Below are positions 1-5,840 of a stretch of DNA of 11,085 bases, piece by piece (within the stretch, counting starts at the first letter, position 1; every line of letters begins with the position of its first letter). The DNA lies in NCBI GenBank assembly GCA_012510325.1, contig JAAZIG010000066.1:1-11085 (forward strand), given 5' to 3'. Source of the DNA: Bacillota bacterium (lineage in GTDB: Bacteria; Bacillota; Dethiobacteria; DTU022). Position numbers and translations under genes: made by a program. The notes under the pieces are model-generated. The model was not told the origin of the DNA. It searched no databases and was given only the letters and a program-made list of their open reading frames with translations.

Positions 1-65
1 CGTTTAGCGGGGTGGAGCCCTTGCTGTTTGAATTAAAGACGCTAGGCAAATTGTATCCCCATTGA
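1..65 (+). CDS. Possible C-terminal end of an upstream gene (partial)
   Basis: Reading from base 3, an open frame gives about 20 residues (FSGVEPLLFELKTLGKLYPH) and stops at TGA 63-65. The composition is protein-like, but the fragment is too short to assign to a family. The same frame stays open again after the stop to about base 158, so this could also be part of a decayed gene rather than a true gene end. No function is proposed. Confidence 0.3.
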   Translation, partial: FSGVEPLLFELKTLGKLYPH

Positions 66-217
66 GAGGCGTTGGTTTTGAAGGAAAGCTATAAAGTGCA
101 AGAGGGCCTCGCAGTGCTTCTAACATGGTCACCAGGTCGCTGGAAAAAGGCAAATTGACAAACAGTGCGTGGTTGGCCCAAGCAGGAATTGAAAATTTGA
201 TTTAAGGAAGGATCCCT

Positions 218-859
218 ATGTTGAAAATGTTGGGGAAAACAGCGCTTGTATTGGCACTGGTATGTTTCCTTGCGGTCTTGTTTACCGGATGTGCTCCATC
301 AGAGAGTGAATTAAGCAAGGATGAACTGGTGGCAAAGCTGGTGGATGCGATGGCCGAGGATAAGAGTGATGCTACCGATATTCGGGTTTTAAAACATAGC
401 AGTGTTGATCGGATTGTTGATACTACCGGTAAAGTTGATGACGCTGATCTGGTATTATATTATTACAAGATTGGCCAAGATGAATTCGAGGATCTAAAAT
501 TTTATGCGATAAAAAACAATAAGGTTGTTTTGTTCGGTGGATCGATAAATAAGATGATCGTTGATGAGGAGGAACTGACCTATTCGGGTACCGGCAGTCA
601 ATTTGATTCGAAAAAAGGTCCTACAGATATTGACTGGTTTGTTTATGGGCATCGTCTTAATCCGGGAATTGCCACAGTAGAGGTAGATTTTACTGAAGGC
701 AAAACCAAAAGTCAGGAAATTGACGAATTGGGAGGATACATAGTGCATGGAAGGTTTGAAAATTTTGTGGGTGTCAAGGAAGTAAGAGGTTTGGACAGTG
801 AGGGTAATATACTGTACCGGTTTCCTCCTGAAGACAATAAAGTGCAGATGTTTCAGTAA
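218..859 (+). CDS. Putative secreted lipoprotein of unknown function
   Basis: A 213-residue protein with a lipoprotein signal peptide: a short positive start (Lys3, Lys7), a hydrophobic core at residues 9-22 and a lipobox-like LFTGC ending at Cys25. It should be exported, lipidated on Cys25 and anchored to the outer face of the membrane. The -3 residue is Phe rather than the usual Leu, which is tolerated. The mature part is acidic and soluble-looking, with no further membrane segment and no motif I recognise. The ATG has a good SD, AAGGAAGGA, 5 bases upstream. A TTGACA lies at 155-160, but no convincing -10 goes with it. The gene appears monocistronic, with a terminator about 65 bases after the stop. 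Base composition is AT-richer than in the genes right of 5900. The lipoprotein assignment is well supported; function is unknown. Confidence 0.8.
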   Translation: MLKMLGKTALVLALVCFLAVLFTGCAPSESELSKDELVAKLVDAMAEDKSDATDIRVLKHSSVDRIVDTTGKVDDADLVLYYYKIGQDEFEDLKFYAIKNNKVVLFGGSINKMIVDEEELTYSGTGSQFDSKKGPTDIDWFVYGHRLNPGIATVEVDFTEGKTKSQEIDELGGYIVHGRFENFVGVKEVRGLDSEGNILYRFPPEDNKVQMFQ

Positions 860-925
860 ACATATTAGCCCCGCAAGATCTATATCCGGCATCCCTAAGA
901 AATCTATTAGCACGAAAAGCAAACC

Positions 926-966
926 CAGCATACCCGGAAGAAATGGCCGGGTATGCTGTTTTATAT
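926..966 (+). terminator. Rho-independent terminator after the lipoprotein gene
   Basis: A perfect 12-bp stem (926-937 with 947-958, CAGCATACCCGG and its complement), a 9-base loop and a T-rich tail TTTTATATT. It lies 66 bases after the lipoprotein stop. The 3' arm sequence recurs, slightly changed, exactly 400 bases downstream. Confidence 0.75.
946..961 (+). repeat. Short repeat, left copy (15/16 match to 1346-1361)
   Basis: GCCGGGTATGCTGTTT here and GCCGGGTATACTGTTT at 1346-1361 differ at one base. The left copy is the 3' arm of the terminator hairpin; the right copy has no nearby hairpin partner. With the 5' arm at 926-937, the right copy also makes an imperfect inverted repeat around about 430 bases of gene-free sequence. 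The meaning is unknown: a decayed mobile element and chance are both possible. Confidence 0.4.
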
Positions 967-1591
967 TGGACCACTGCTTTGTCTTCATGGGGACAGCAAA
1001 TGATGTCCTTGCTGGACAGTATGTGTCAGCAGCAGTGTTCCCGAAGTCGGCGGCAGGGTGGAGAGGGTTTCTCTTTTTTCACTACTCTCTCTTCTACGTC
1101 TCCGGTTTCGTCATCTCCATTATCGACGGGTTCTCCAGAGCCGGCGACCAACCTGAAAAGGTTTTCGAAAAACAGCTGACCGTACCTCGCCCAGGGTGTC
1201 TGCCGAAAAGCCCAGGATCGCGTTCTGCCGTCGCTTCCAGGATCACGGCGTCAGAATGATCGCGATTTTCCTGAAGAACGCCTGATTGTTAGGAAAAGGG
1301 GCAATCTGTACTGATGCCCTCATGGCTACCGCACAAGGGTTTGAAGCCGGGTATACTGTTTAACGAACCGCTTTTTACTGTTTCTTGTAAAGATCGTCCA
1401 GGGAGGGGCGCGGGCCCCTCCCTTCCGGCACTGTTCTTGTGAAACCCCGCTATTTTGATCCCCTGGCCCATTGGCACATATTGCTGGTGAGGGTCTGTTC
1501 AGAACAAGATTACGGTGGTTCGGGTAGAGTGGGACTGCAGTATTTATATTTTTTTCGATAAAGCTTCGCTCAAAGAAAATGAGGATTTCAG
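967..1591. other. Gene-free region of about 625 bases, possibly containing decayed sequence
   Basis: Several overlapping frames are open on both strands, but none has a good start plus SD plus recognisable protein. On the minus strand a frame from about 1250 to 1045 gives acidic, protein-like residues (GEPVDNGDDETGDVEE) without a start codon, so the stretch may be a remnant of a broken gene or insertion sequence; I cannot name one. A strong bare hairpin (9-bp stem, 1401-1409 with 1414-1422, GGGAGGGGC and complement) has no T-run on either side, so it is not a classic terminator. No terminator for the leftward tRNA is visible here. Confidence 0.4.
1346..1361 (+). repeat. Short repeat, right copy
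   Basis: Second copy of the 16-base sequence at 946-961, with one mismatch and an offset of exactly 400 bases. Confidence 0.4.
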
Positions 1592-1677
1592 TGGTGCCGA
1601 AGGAGGGAGTCGAACCCTCATGGGCTAAGCCCGCACGATTTTGAGTCGTGTGCGTCTGCCGGTTCCGCCACTTCGGC
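1592..1677 (-). tRNA. tRNA-Leu (anticodon CAA)
   Basis: Read on the minus strand, this is a class II tRNA of 86 bases including an encoded CCA end (1592-1594). The acceptor stem GCCGAAG (1671-1677) pairs with CTTCGGC (1596-1602), and the discriminator is A. The anticodon stem CACGA/TCGTG closes a 7-base loop CTCAAAA, placing anticodon CAA at 1641-1643, which reads UUG leucine codons. A long variable arm and a T arm containing GGTTCGACTCC are present. It is a single tRNA gene, not part of a cluster in this window. Confidence 0.96.
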
Positions 1678-1694
1678 ATGCTCCTGCGAAGACA

Positions 1695-1723
1695 ATATTA
1701 GCACAAAAAACAGGCCGGAGCAA
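1695..1723 (-). promoter_or_regulatory. Candidate promoter of the tRNA-Leu gene
   Basis: On the minus strand TTGCTC (1718-1723) and TAATAT (1695-1700) are separated by 17 bases. Transcription would begin near 1688, about 11 bases before the mature tRNA end, a usual distance. The hexamers match consensus only partly (3/6 and 4/6), so the position is the stronger argument. Confidence 0.5.
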
Positions 1724-1809
1724 GAGAGCGACGGTAATTTTCTTGGCCCTGCAGGTTGCCGGTCGTCCCCAAGTTGGGCGGCTTATGACAGGGGTTGGCT
1801 GATTCCTTC

Positions 1810-1838
1810 TTAACACTATTGTCACAGGTGCATATAAT
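1810..1838 (+). promoter_or_regulatory. Consensus vegetative-type promoter upstream of the small membrane gene and spoVM
   Basis: TTAACA (1810-1815, 5/6) and a perfect TATAAT (1833-1838) with a 17-base spacer. Predicted transcription start is near 1845, about 45 bases before the first likely start codon. B. subtilis spoVM is expressed under sigma-E, so a sigma-A-like promoter here is notable. A weaker sigma-E-like arrangement (ATA with TTACTATT downstream, within 1832-1862) overlaps it and cannot be excluded. Confidence 0.65.
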
Positions 1839-1890
1839 AACAAGGCGTTTACCTTACTATTTTGCTGAGGATTAACGGGGGTTGACCGAT

Positions 1891-2064
1891 ATGGGTGCCC
1901 GGCGCATGAGCATCTTTTTACGAAAAGGGAGCGGAATTGTTCTGGCGGTGGCCGGAACGGCCCTGGTGATCAGGGTGCTCCCCCTCTATCTCTGGCCCCT
2001 GGCGCTGGGAGCGCTGCTCATCTGGGGCGGTTGGCAACTTTACATATACGATCGTTATTACTGA
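1891..2064 (+). CDS. Small membrane protein upstream of spoVM, unknown function
   Basis: A 57-residue protein with a basic start (Arg4, Arg5, Lys12), a hydrophobic stretch from about residue 14 to 47 that is interrupted by Arg25 and rich in Trp, Leu and Gly, and a short polar end IYDRYY. This fits one long or two short membrane segments. I chose ATG 1891 because GGGGG (1877-1881) lies 9 bases upstream; a TTG at 1882 would add three residues but has poorer SD spacing. It lies 40 bases before spoVM with no terminator between, so the two are probably co-transcribed from the promoter at 1810-1838. I recognise no family; a link to sporulation or membrane remodelling is inferred only from the neighbour. 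Confidence 0.7.
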   Translation: MGARRMSIFLRKGSGIVLAVAGTALVIRVLPLYLWPLALGALLIWGGWQLYIYDRYY

Positions 2065-2104
2065 TGAATCCGGCGAATATGTTTGATGAGGGAGGGGATT
2101 TACG

Positions 2105-2182
2105 GTGCGCTTTTATGTAATCAAAGTGCCATCTGTTTTGCGGGGGATCGTCAGGGGCATTTTCGGCCTTTTCGCTAAATAA
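2105..2182 (+). CDS. spoVM: Stage V sporulation protein M (SpoVM), 25 residues
   Basis: A GTG-started frame of 25 codons plus TAA encodes a peptide beginning MRFYVIKVP and containing RGIVRGIFG. Against B. subtilis SpoVM as I remember it (26 residues, beginning MKFYTIKLP and containing GGIVRAMLG), about 14 of 25 positions are identical, including Phe3, Tyr4, Ile6, Lys7, Pro9, Leu12, the GIVR block and Gly21. SpoVM is an amphipathic helix that recognises the convex outer forespore membrane and recruits the coat ATPase SpoIVA; Pro9 is important for this. An excellent SD, GGAGGGG (2091-2097), sits 7 bases before GTG and supports translation. A terminator follows 21 bases after the stop. The gene is short enough to be missed by usual length cut-offs. 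Confidence 0.9.
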   Translation: MRFYVIKVPSVLRGIVRGIFGLFAK

Positions 2183-2203
2183 AGGTTTGTTCCGAAGTTC
2201 AGT

Positions 2204-2232
2204 AAATCCCGGCAAAAGGCCGGGATTTTTTT
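2204..2232 (+). terminator. Rho-independent terminator after spoVM
   Basis: A perfect 10-bp stem (AAATCCCGGC 2204-2213 with GCCGGGATTT 2219-2228), a 5-base loop and a run of seven T ending at 2232. It closes the small membrane gene-spoVM unit. Confidence 0.92.
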
Positions 2233-2316
2233 AAAAGGCAGACAATAGGAACTTAAATGTCAAGTTAAAAAATTCACAATGCAGGTAATGTTGATTTGTT
2301 CTCGAAAATATTAACA

Positions 2317-2336
2317 GATAAAAGTGATCTTTTATC
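2317..2336. promoter_or_regulatory. Perfect inverted repeat upstream of the acyl-CoA dehydrogenase gene (candidate operator)
   Basis: GATAAAAG (2317-2324) and CTTTTATC (2329-2336) form 8-bp arms around TGAT, ending 31 bases before the start codon. A weak promoter (TTGATT 2291-2296, 17-base spacer, ACAGAT 2314-2319) would place the repeat over the -10 and transcription start, where a repressor would act. It does not match the B. subtilis FadR operator as I recall it. There is no T-run, so it is not a terminator. Confidence 0.45.
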
Positions 2337-2367
2337 AAATATATAAATAAGGGGTGAAATACAGGAT

Positions 2368-4143
2368 ATGGGTGAGTTAATCAAAGGAGGAGCTTTTTTA
2401 CTGGGTCCCGTAGATGAGGCGACAGTATTTACACCTGAAGATTTTGACGATATTCACCTGATGATCAAAAACACGGTCCTGGAATTTATTGAAAACGAGG
2501 TCGTTACCAGCGTCGATGGAATTGAAGCGAAAGAAGAAGGTGTTACCGTAGGGCTACTTCGCAAAGCCGGAGAGTTGGGTTTGCTAAGCAGCGATATCCC
2601 CGAGGAATATGGCGGTGAAGAGGGCGACAAGATCACCACCATGCTGATCACCGAATGCGTATCCGGCGGAGGTTCTTTTGCCACCGCTTTTGGTGCACAT
2701 ACCGGGATCGGGACGCTGCCCATCGTTTTCTTCGGTACCGAAGAGCAAAAGAAAAAGTATTTGCCGGGCCTGGCCACTGCTGAAGCTATTGCCGCTTATG
2801 CCCTGACCGAACCGGAAGCCGGTTCGGATGCGATGAATTCCAAAACTATTGCTACCTTAAGCGACGATGGCAAGTACTACACCTTGACTGGTGAGAAAAC
2901 TTTTATTACCAACGCAGCGTGGGCCGATGTAATCATCACCTATGCGAAGATCGATGGAGAAAAATTTACCGCGTTTATCGTTGATGCCGATGCTGATGGT
3001 GTAACCATCGGTCCTGAAGAGAAGAAGCTGGGTATTCACGGCTCTTCGACCTGTAGTGTAATCCTGGAGGATGTGAAGGTACCCGTTGAGAATATGCTCT
3101 GGACAGAGGGCAAAGGCCATCATGTTGCCTTCAATATTCTCAATATCGGACGCTTCAAGCTCGGCGCAGGCTGTGTTGGCGGCCTAAAACGGGCTCTGGA
3201 GCAAACTGTTGACTACGCCCTGGAACGGATTCAGTTCAAGCAGCCCATTGCCAACTTTAACCTGACCAAGTACAAGATTGCGCAGGTAGCTATGCTCATC
3301 TATACCACCGAGAGCCTGGTTTACCGCCTCGGGGGAATGCTGGACCAGCTGCTGGATCAGGTGGCGGATAAAGATGACGCCTCGCAACTGGCCATGGCGA
3401 TCCGGGAGTATACCATCGAGTGCTCCATTGCCAAGGTCTACTGCTCGGAAGCGTTGGACTATGCTGTCGACGAAGCAGTGCAGATCTTCGGCGGCTACGG
3501 CTATGTCGAGGATTACCCCGTCGAGCGGGCGTACCGCGACAGCCGGATCAACCGTATTTTTGAAGGAACCAACGAAGTCAACCGGATGATCATTCCGGGC
3601 ACCCTGATGCAGAAGGCGCTTAAAGGCGAAGTGCCGTTTATGGACGCAGTATTTGGATTGGGCGAAGAGCTCAAGAAACTGCGTGAAGCCGAAGAGCCCA
3701 CTGAAAGCCTGGCTCGTGAAGAGTTCATCATGAACAAGATGAAAAAACTCTTCCTCATGGCTGCCGGTAACGCTGCTCAGAAATATCAGGATGCCTTGGC
3801 CGATCAGCAGGAAATCCTGGTCCGGCTGGCCGATATGGCTATGGAAATCTTCGCGGTGGAGAGTGCTCTTATCCGGACCAAGAAGATTATCGATGCCAAA
3901 GGCGAAGCGGAAGCGAAGCTGCCGCTGGCGATGACGCAGATCTTGATCAGCGATATGGTGCCCAAGCTTGAGACCTGGGCCAAAGAAGTTCTTGCCGGGA
4001 CTCTGGAAGGCGATGCTTTGTCAAAAACTCTTAACGGTATGTCTATCCTGACAAACTCCCAGCCCATCAATACCTATGGACTGCGGCGTGAAATTGCGGA
4101 TGCGGTTTATGAAGCGAAAGGCTACTTCCTGGACAACCGTTAA
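2368..4143 (+). CDS. Acyl-CoA dehydrogenase, FadE-type with C-terminal extension
   Basis: A 591-residue FAD flavoenzyme that introduces the alpha-beta double bond into acyl-CoA, the first step of beta-oxidation, passing electrons to an electron-transfer flavoprotein. The first 410 residues are a standard dehydrogenase: N-terminal helical domain (about 25-140), the first family signature ALTEPEAGSD (145-154), beta domain to about 240, then the C-terminal helical domain with the second signature starting QIFGGYGYVEDYP (372-384). The catalytic base is Glu399 in IFEGTNEV. Residues 410-591 form the extra helical domain seen in the roughly 590-residue Bacillus FadE group and in human VLCAD-like enzymes. 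The start at 2368 keeps the conserved KGGAFLL near the N-terminus; the SD GGGG is rather distant (11-13 bases). No ETF or thiolase gene lies nearby, so substrate chain length cannot be read from context. Confidence 0.95.
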   Translation: MGELIKGGAFLLGPVDEATVFTPEDFDDIHLMIKNTVLEFIENEVVTSVDGIEAKEEGVTVGLLRKAGELGLLSSDIPEEYGGEEGDKITTMLITECVSGGGSFATAFGAHTGIGTLPIVFFGTEEQKKKYLPGLATAEAIAAYALTEPEAGSDAMNSKTIATLSDDGKYYTLTGEKTFITNAAWADVIITYAKIDGEKFTAFIVDADADGVTIGPEEKKLGIHGSSTCSVILEDVKVPVENMLWTEGKGHHVAFNILNIGRFKLGAGCVGGLKRALEQTVDYALERIQFKQPIANFNLTKYKIAQVAMLIYTTESLVYRLGGMLDQLLDQVADKDDASQLAMAIREYTIECSIAKVYCSEALDYAVDEAVQIFGGYGYVEDYPVERAYRDSRINRIFEGTNEVNRMIIPGTLMQKALKGEVPFMDAVFGLGEELKKLREAEEPTESLAREEFIMNKMKKLFLMAAGNAAQKYQDALADQQEILVRLADMAMEIFAVESALIRTKKIIDAKGEAEAKLPLAMTQILISDMVPKLETWAKEVLAGTLEGDALSKTLNGMSILTNSQPINTYGLRREIADAVYEAKGYFLDNR

Positions 4144-4158
4144 AAGTTCAGCTTTGAT

Positions 4159-4189
4159 AAAAGGGGCTGCCCGCGGGCAGCCCCTTTTT
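4159..4189. terminator. Shared terminator between the acyl-CoA dehydrogenase gene and rpmB
   Basis: Long near-perfect inverted repeat AAAAGGGGCTGCCC (4159-4172) and complement (4175-4188), with five T on the plus side and four on the minus side. It lies between two convergent genes, so it probably stops both transcripts; the rightward tail is the better one. Confidence 0.88.
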
Positions 4190-4218
4190 GATCGCTTTTC
4201 TAACAGATGCGGTGCTCT

Positions 4219-4410
4219 TTACAAAGCCCGCTTGACCTTGCCGGATTTCAGGCAGCGGGTGCAAACATTAATCCGCCGCGGGGACCCATCGACCATCGCC
4301 TTTACCTTTTGAATGTTCGGTCGCCACAGTCGTTTGGTTTTGATATGAGAATGGCTGATCTGAAAACCGCTGGCCTTACCCTTACCACATATCTGACATA
4401 TCTTCGCCAT
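4219..4410 (-). CDS. rpmB: 50S ribosomal protein L28
   Basis: A 63-residue basic protein of normal length for bacterial L28. It starts MAKICQICGKGK, continues with the conserved RLWRPNIQKVK block (28-38) and ends with CTRCLKSGKVKRAL. Four cysteines (Cys5, Cys8, Cys50, Cys53) show that it is the zinc-binding form of L28; some bacteria carry a cysteine-free form. An SD-like GGAAGGGTGG lies 6 bases upstream of ATG. It is monocistronic, with its own promoter at 4475-4503, and is divergent from the SASP gene. In B. subtilis rpmB is next to spoVM; here the acyl-CoA dehydrogenase gene lies between them. Confidence 0.96.
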   Translation of the reverse strand: MAKICQICGKGKASGFQISHSHIKTKRLWRPNIQKVKAMVDGSPRRINVCTRCLKSGKVKRAL

Positions 4411-4426
4411 GGTATTCCACCCTTCC

Positions 4427-4460
4427 GAAACGCAAATACTACCAGCAAGAAAAGCGTTTC
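4427..4460 (-). promoter_or_regulatory. Inverted repeat in the rpmB leader
   Basis: GAAACGC (4427-4433) and GCGTTTC (4454-4460) could form a 7-bp stem with a 20-base loop in the rpmB leader RNA. One arm abuts the SD. This might modulate translation or be chance; the long loop makes it modest evidence. Confidence 0.3.
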
Positions 4461-4474
4461 TGTAACCGTGATCA

Positions 4475-4503
4475 ATTTTAACATATCACCGGGGCAATCA
4501 CAA
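4475..4503 (-). promoter_or_regulatory. rpmB promoter
   Basis: On the minus strand TTGTGA (4498-4503) and TAAAAT (4475-4480, 5/6) with an exact 17-base spacer. Predicted start near 4468 gives a leader of about 58 bases. Confidence 0.7.
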
Positions 4504-4653
4504 CAGCGATCTGCGGTTGCGTCAGCTGTTATTTGCCGCAGCACCGGCAAAAGAAAGAGCGGCCGTCAAAAATTGGTAAAATTTTCATTTGGAACTCGTG
4601 GTTACAATTTAAAAAATGAAACAAAATAATATTGATCTAGCAAACAATACTAA

Positions 4654-4682
4654 GCATAAAGCTGCTCCAGCCGACCATACTA
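4654..4682 (+). promoter_or_regulatory. Sigma-G-type (forespore) promoter of the SASP gene
   Basis: GCATA (4654-4658), a 17-base spacer and CATACTA (4676-4682) match the known sigma-F/sigma-G pattern (GHATR and CATWHTA in B. subtilis) at every defined position. The predicted start is near 4689, about 25 bases before the SASP start codon. SASP genes are classic sigma-G targets, so sequence and gene function agree. Confidence 0.82.
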
Positions 4683-4714
4683 TGACTGCATTAAAAAGAA
4701 GGAGGTGAAAAGGA

Positions 4715-4924
4715 ATGCCGCGTAGACCGAGTCGGATTATGGTCAGGGAAGCAGCTCAGGCTTTGGAAAACTTCAAGTTTGAAGTGGCCAATGAGCTGGG
4801 GATCGATTACAGTGGCGATCTCGGCGCACTGCCCGCCCGCACGCACGGTCATATTGGTGGGAACATGGTTAGAAAGCTGATCCATGCTGCCGAAACCCAG
4901 ATGGCCGGCAAGATGCCCCAATAA
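4715..4924 (+). CDS. Alpha/beta-type small acid-soluble spore protein (SASP)
   Basis: A 69-residue DNA-binding protein that coats the chromosome in the dormant spore and protects it from UV and heat. It shows the family landmarks in order: REAAQALENFKFEVANELGI (residues 11-30), a turn with LPARTHGHIGGNMVRKLI (about 39-56), and a C-terminal AETQMAG. FKFEVANELG contains the equivalent of the germination protease GPR site (between Glu and Val). The SD GGAGGTGA (4701-4708) is strong and 6 bases from ATG, as expected for a highly expressed spore gene. A terminator follows directly, so the gene is monocistronic. The rest of the locus carries no second SASP copy. Confidence 0.96.
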   Translation: MPRRPSRIMVREAAQALENFKFEVANELGIDYSGDLGALPARTHGHIGGNMVRKLIHAAETQMAGKMPQ

Positions 4925-4952
4925 GTAGCAGCACTTATCTTTAATTTACATC

Positions 4953-4980
4953 GGCGGGCTTCGGCCCGCCACTTTATTTT
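4953..4980 (+). terminator. Rho-independent terminator after the SASP gene
   Basis: A 7-bp GC stem GGCGGGC/GCCCGCC closed by a very stable TTCG tetraloop, followed by ACTTTATTTT. Confidence 0.88.
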
Positions 4981-4984
4981 GGGC

Positions 4985-5018
4985 AAAAAAATACCGCAGG
5001 TTTTTGACACCTGCGGTA
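4985..5018 (-). terminator. Leftward terminator without an obvious gene
   Basis: A perfect 10-bp stem (4992-5001 with 5009-5018, TACCGCAGGT and complement), a 7-base loop and, on the minus strand, a run of seven T (4985-4991). The plus side has no T-run, so it is oriented leftward. No recognised gene reads into it from the right; it may end a short minus-strand transcript or block antisense transcription into the SASP gene. Confidence 0.72.
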
Positions 5019-5264
5019 AAATCACCGCTTCCGCGGCAATTGGGAGAGGAGAAACCGGAGGAAGAGCTTATGGGAAATCATCTTACCTCAACGGTATTAT
5101 TGACCACAAAATAAATATTATACATATTGCCGGCTGGAAAACATAAGGGTGATTTGAAAATTCCTTCAGCAGATAGAAGGAACCGGTTGGAAGAGTACCG
5201 AAATCTATAGGACCCTTGTTAAAATAATTTAATTTTGCAGATAAATCAAAGGGGGTTCATTGAA

Positions 5265-5750
5265 TTGAAAAAGGCGGTATACCCCGGCAGCTTTGATCCG
5301 ATCACCAAGGGTCACCTCGATATTATCAGCAGGGCATATGCAATTGTGGATCATCTCACTGTAGCAATCCTGGAGAATCCACGCAAACATTCGGCATTCA
5401 CCATAGAAGAGAGGCTGGAAATGATCCGGCGCTGCACCAAGGATTATCCCAAAGTAGAAGTTGATTATTTCAGCGGTCTGTTGATTGACTATGTTAAGCG
5501 CAAGGGAATCAGCGTGATCATCAAGGGTTTGCGGGCAATTTCCGATTTTGAATTTGAATTTCAGATGGCTCTGGTTAACCGAAAGCTCAATCCCGATGTG
5601 GAAACTTTGTTTATGATGACCAATAGTAAATACTCTTATCTCAGCTCCAGTATCGTCAAAGAGGTTGCTGATTTTGGCGGTGATTTCAGGAAGCTGGTTC
5701 CCAAAGAAGTTTATCAGCTTATCGCAAACAAATTTCCCCAGAATGAATGA
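5265..5750 (+). CDS. coaD: Phosphopantetheine adenylyltransferase (CoaD)
   Basis: A 161-residue cytoplasmic enzyme that transfers AMP from ATP to 4'-phosphopantetheine, the penultimate step of coenzyme A synthesis. It begins MKKAVYPGSFDPITKGHLDI, containing the nucleotidyltransferase TKGHLD motif (the HxGH variant, residues 15-20), with conserved IIKGLRAISDFEFEFQMA (85-102) and the SSSIVKE end motif (about 128-134). Length is normal for the family. The frame is open further upstream, but TTG 5265 is chosen because AAAGGGGG (5248-5255) lies 9 bases before it and family members start exactly at MKKAVYPGSFDP. In B. subtilis the gene precedes ylbJ-ylbK-ylbL; here ylbJ is missing and a terminator separates coaD from ylbK. 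The usual upstream partner rsmD is absent. Confidence 0.97.
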   Translation: MKKAVYPGSFDPITKGHLDIISRAYAIVDHLTVAILENPRKHSAFTIEERLEMIRRCTKDYPKVEVDYFSGLLIDYVKRKGISVIIKGLRAISDFEFEFQMALVNRKLNPDVETLFMMTNSKYSYLSSSIVKEVADFGGDFRKLVPKEVYQLIANKFPQNE

Positions 5751-5775
5751 TTAAAAAAACAGTTAACCTCAACTG

Positions 5776-5812
5776 AACCGCCTGCCCTGCTCCGGCAGGC
5801 GGTTTTATTTTT
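5776..5812 (+). terminator. Rho-independent terminator after coaD
   Basis: A perfect 11-bp stem (AACCGCCTGCC 5776-5786 with its complement 5794-5804), a 7-base loop and a T-rich tail TTTTATTTTT, 26 bases after the stop. Confidence 0.92.
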
Positions 5813-5840
5813 ATATTCCTGGCAAGATCCCCTGCAATAA

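Noticed and set aside
125..205. A 26-codon plus-strand frame (ATG 125) before the lipoprotein gene
   Set aside because: No SD upstream and no recognisable sequence; too little to support a gene.
494..988. A 164-codon minus-strand open frame overlapping the lipoprotein gene
   Set aside because: It covers the terminator hairpin at 926-958 and lies opposite the lipoprotein frame, which has a signal peptide and a good SD.
798..1259. A 153-codon plus-strand frame overlapping the lipoprotein end
   Set aside because: No SD, it crosses the terminator, and the residues look random; kept only as part of the gene-free region description.
946..1361. CRISPR-like repeat pair
   Set aside because: Only two copies of a 16-base sequence 400 bases apart, with no regular spacing.
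1401..1422. Terminator for the leftward tRNA-Leu gene
   Set aside because: The stem is strong, but there is no T-run on the minus-strand side and it is about 170 bases beyond the tRNA end.
1326..1679. A minus-strand open frame of 117 codons
   Set aside because: It starts in and reads through the tRNA-Leu gene; the translation is an artefact of the tRNA and the GC-rich hairpin.
5004..5022. Promoter from TTGACA 5004-5009 and TAAAAT 5017-5022
   Set aside because: The spacer is only 7 bases, and both hexamers are parts of the leftward terminator hairpin.
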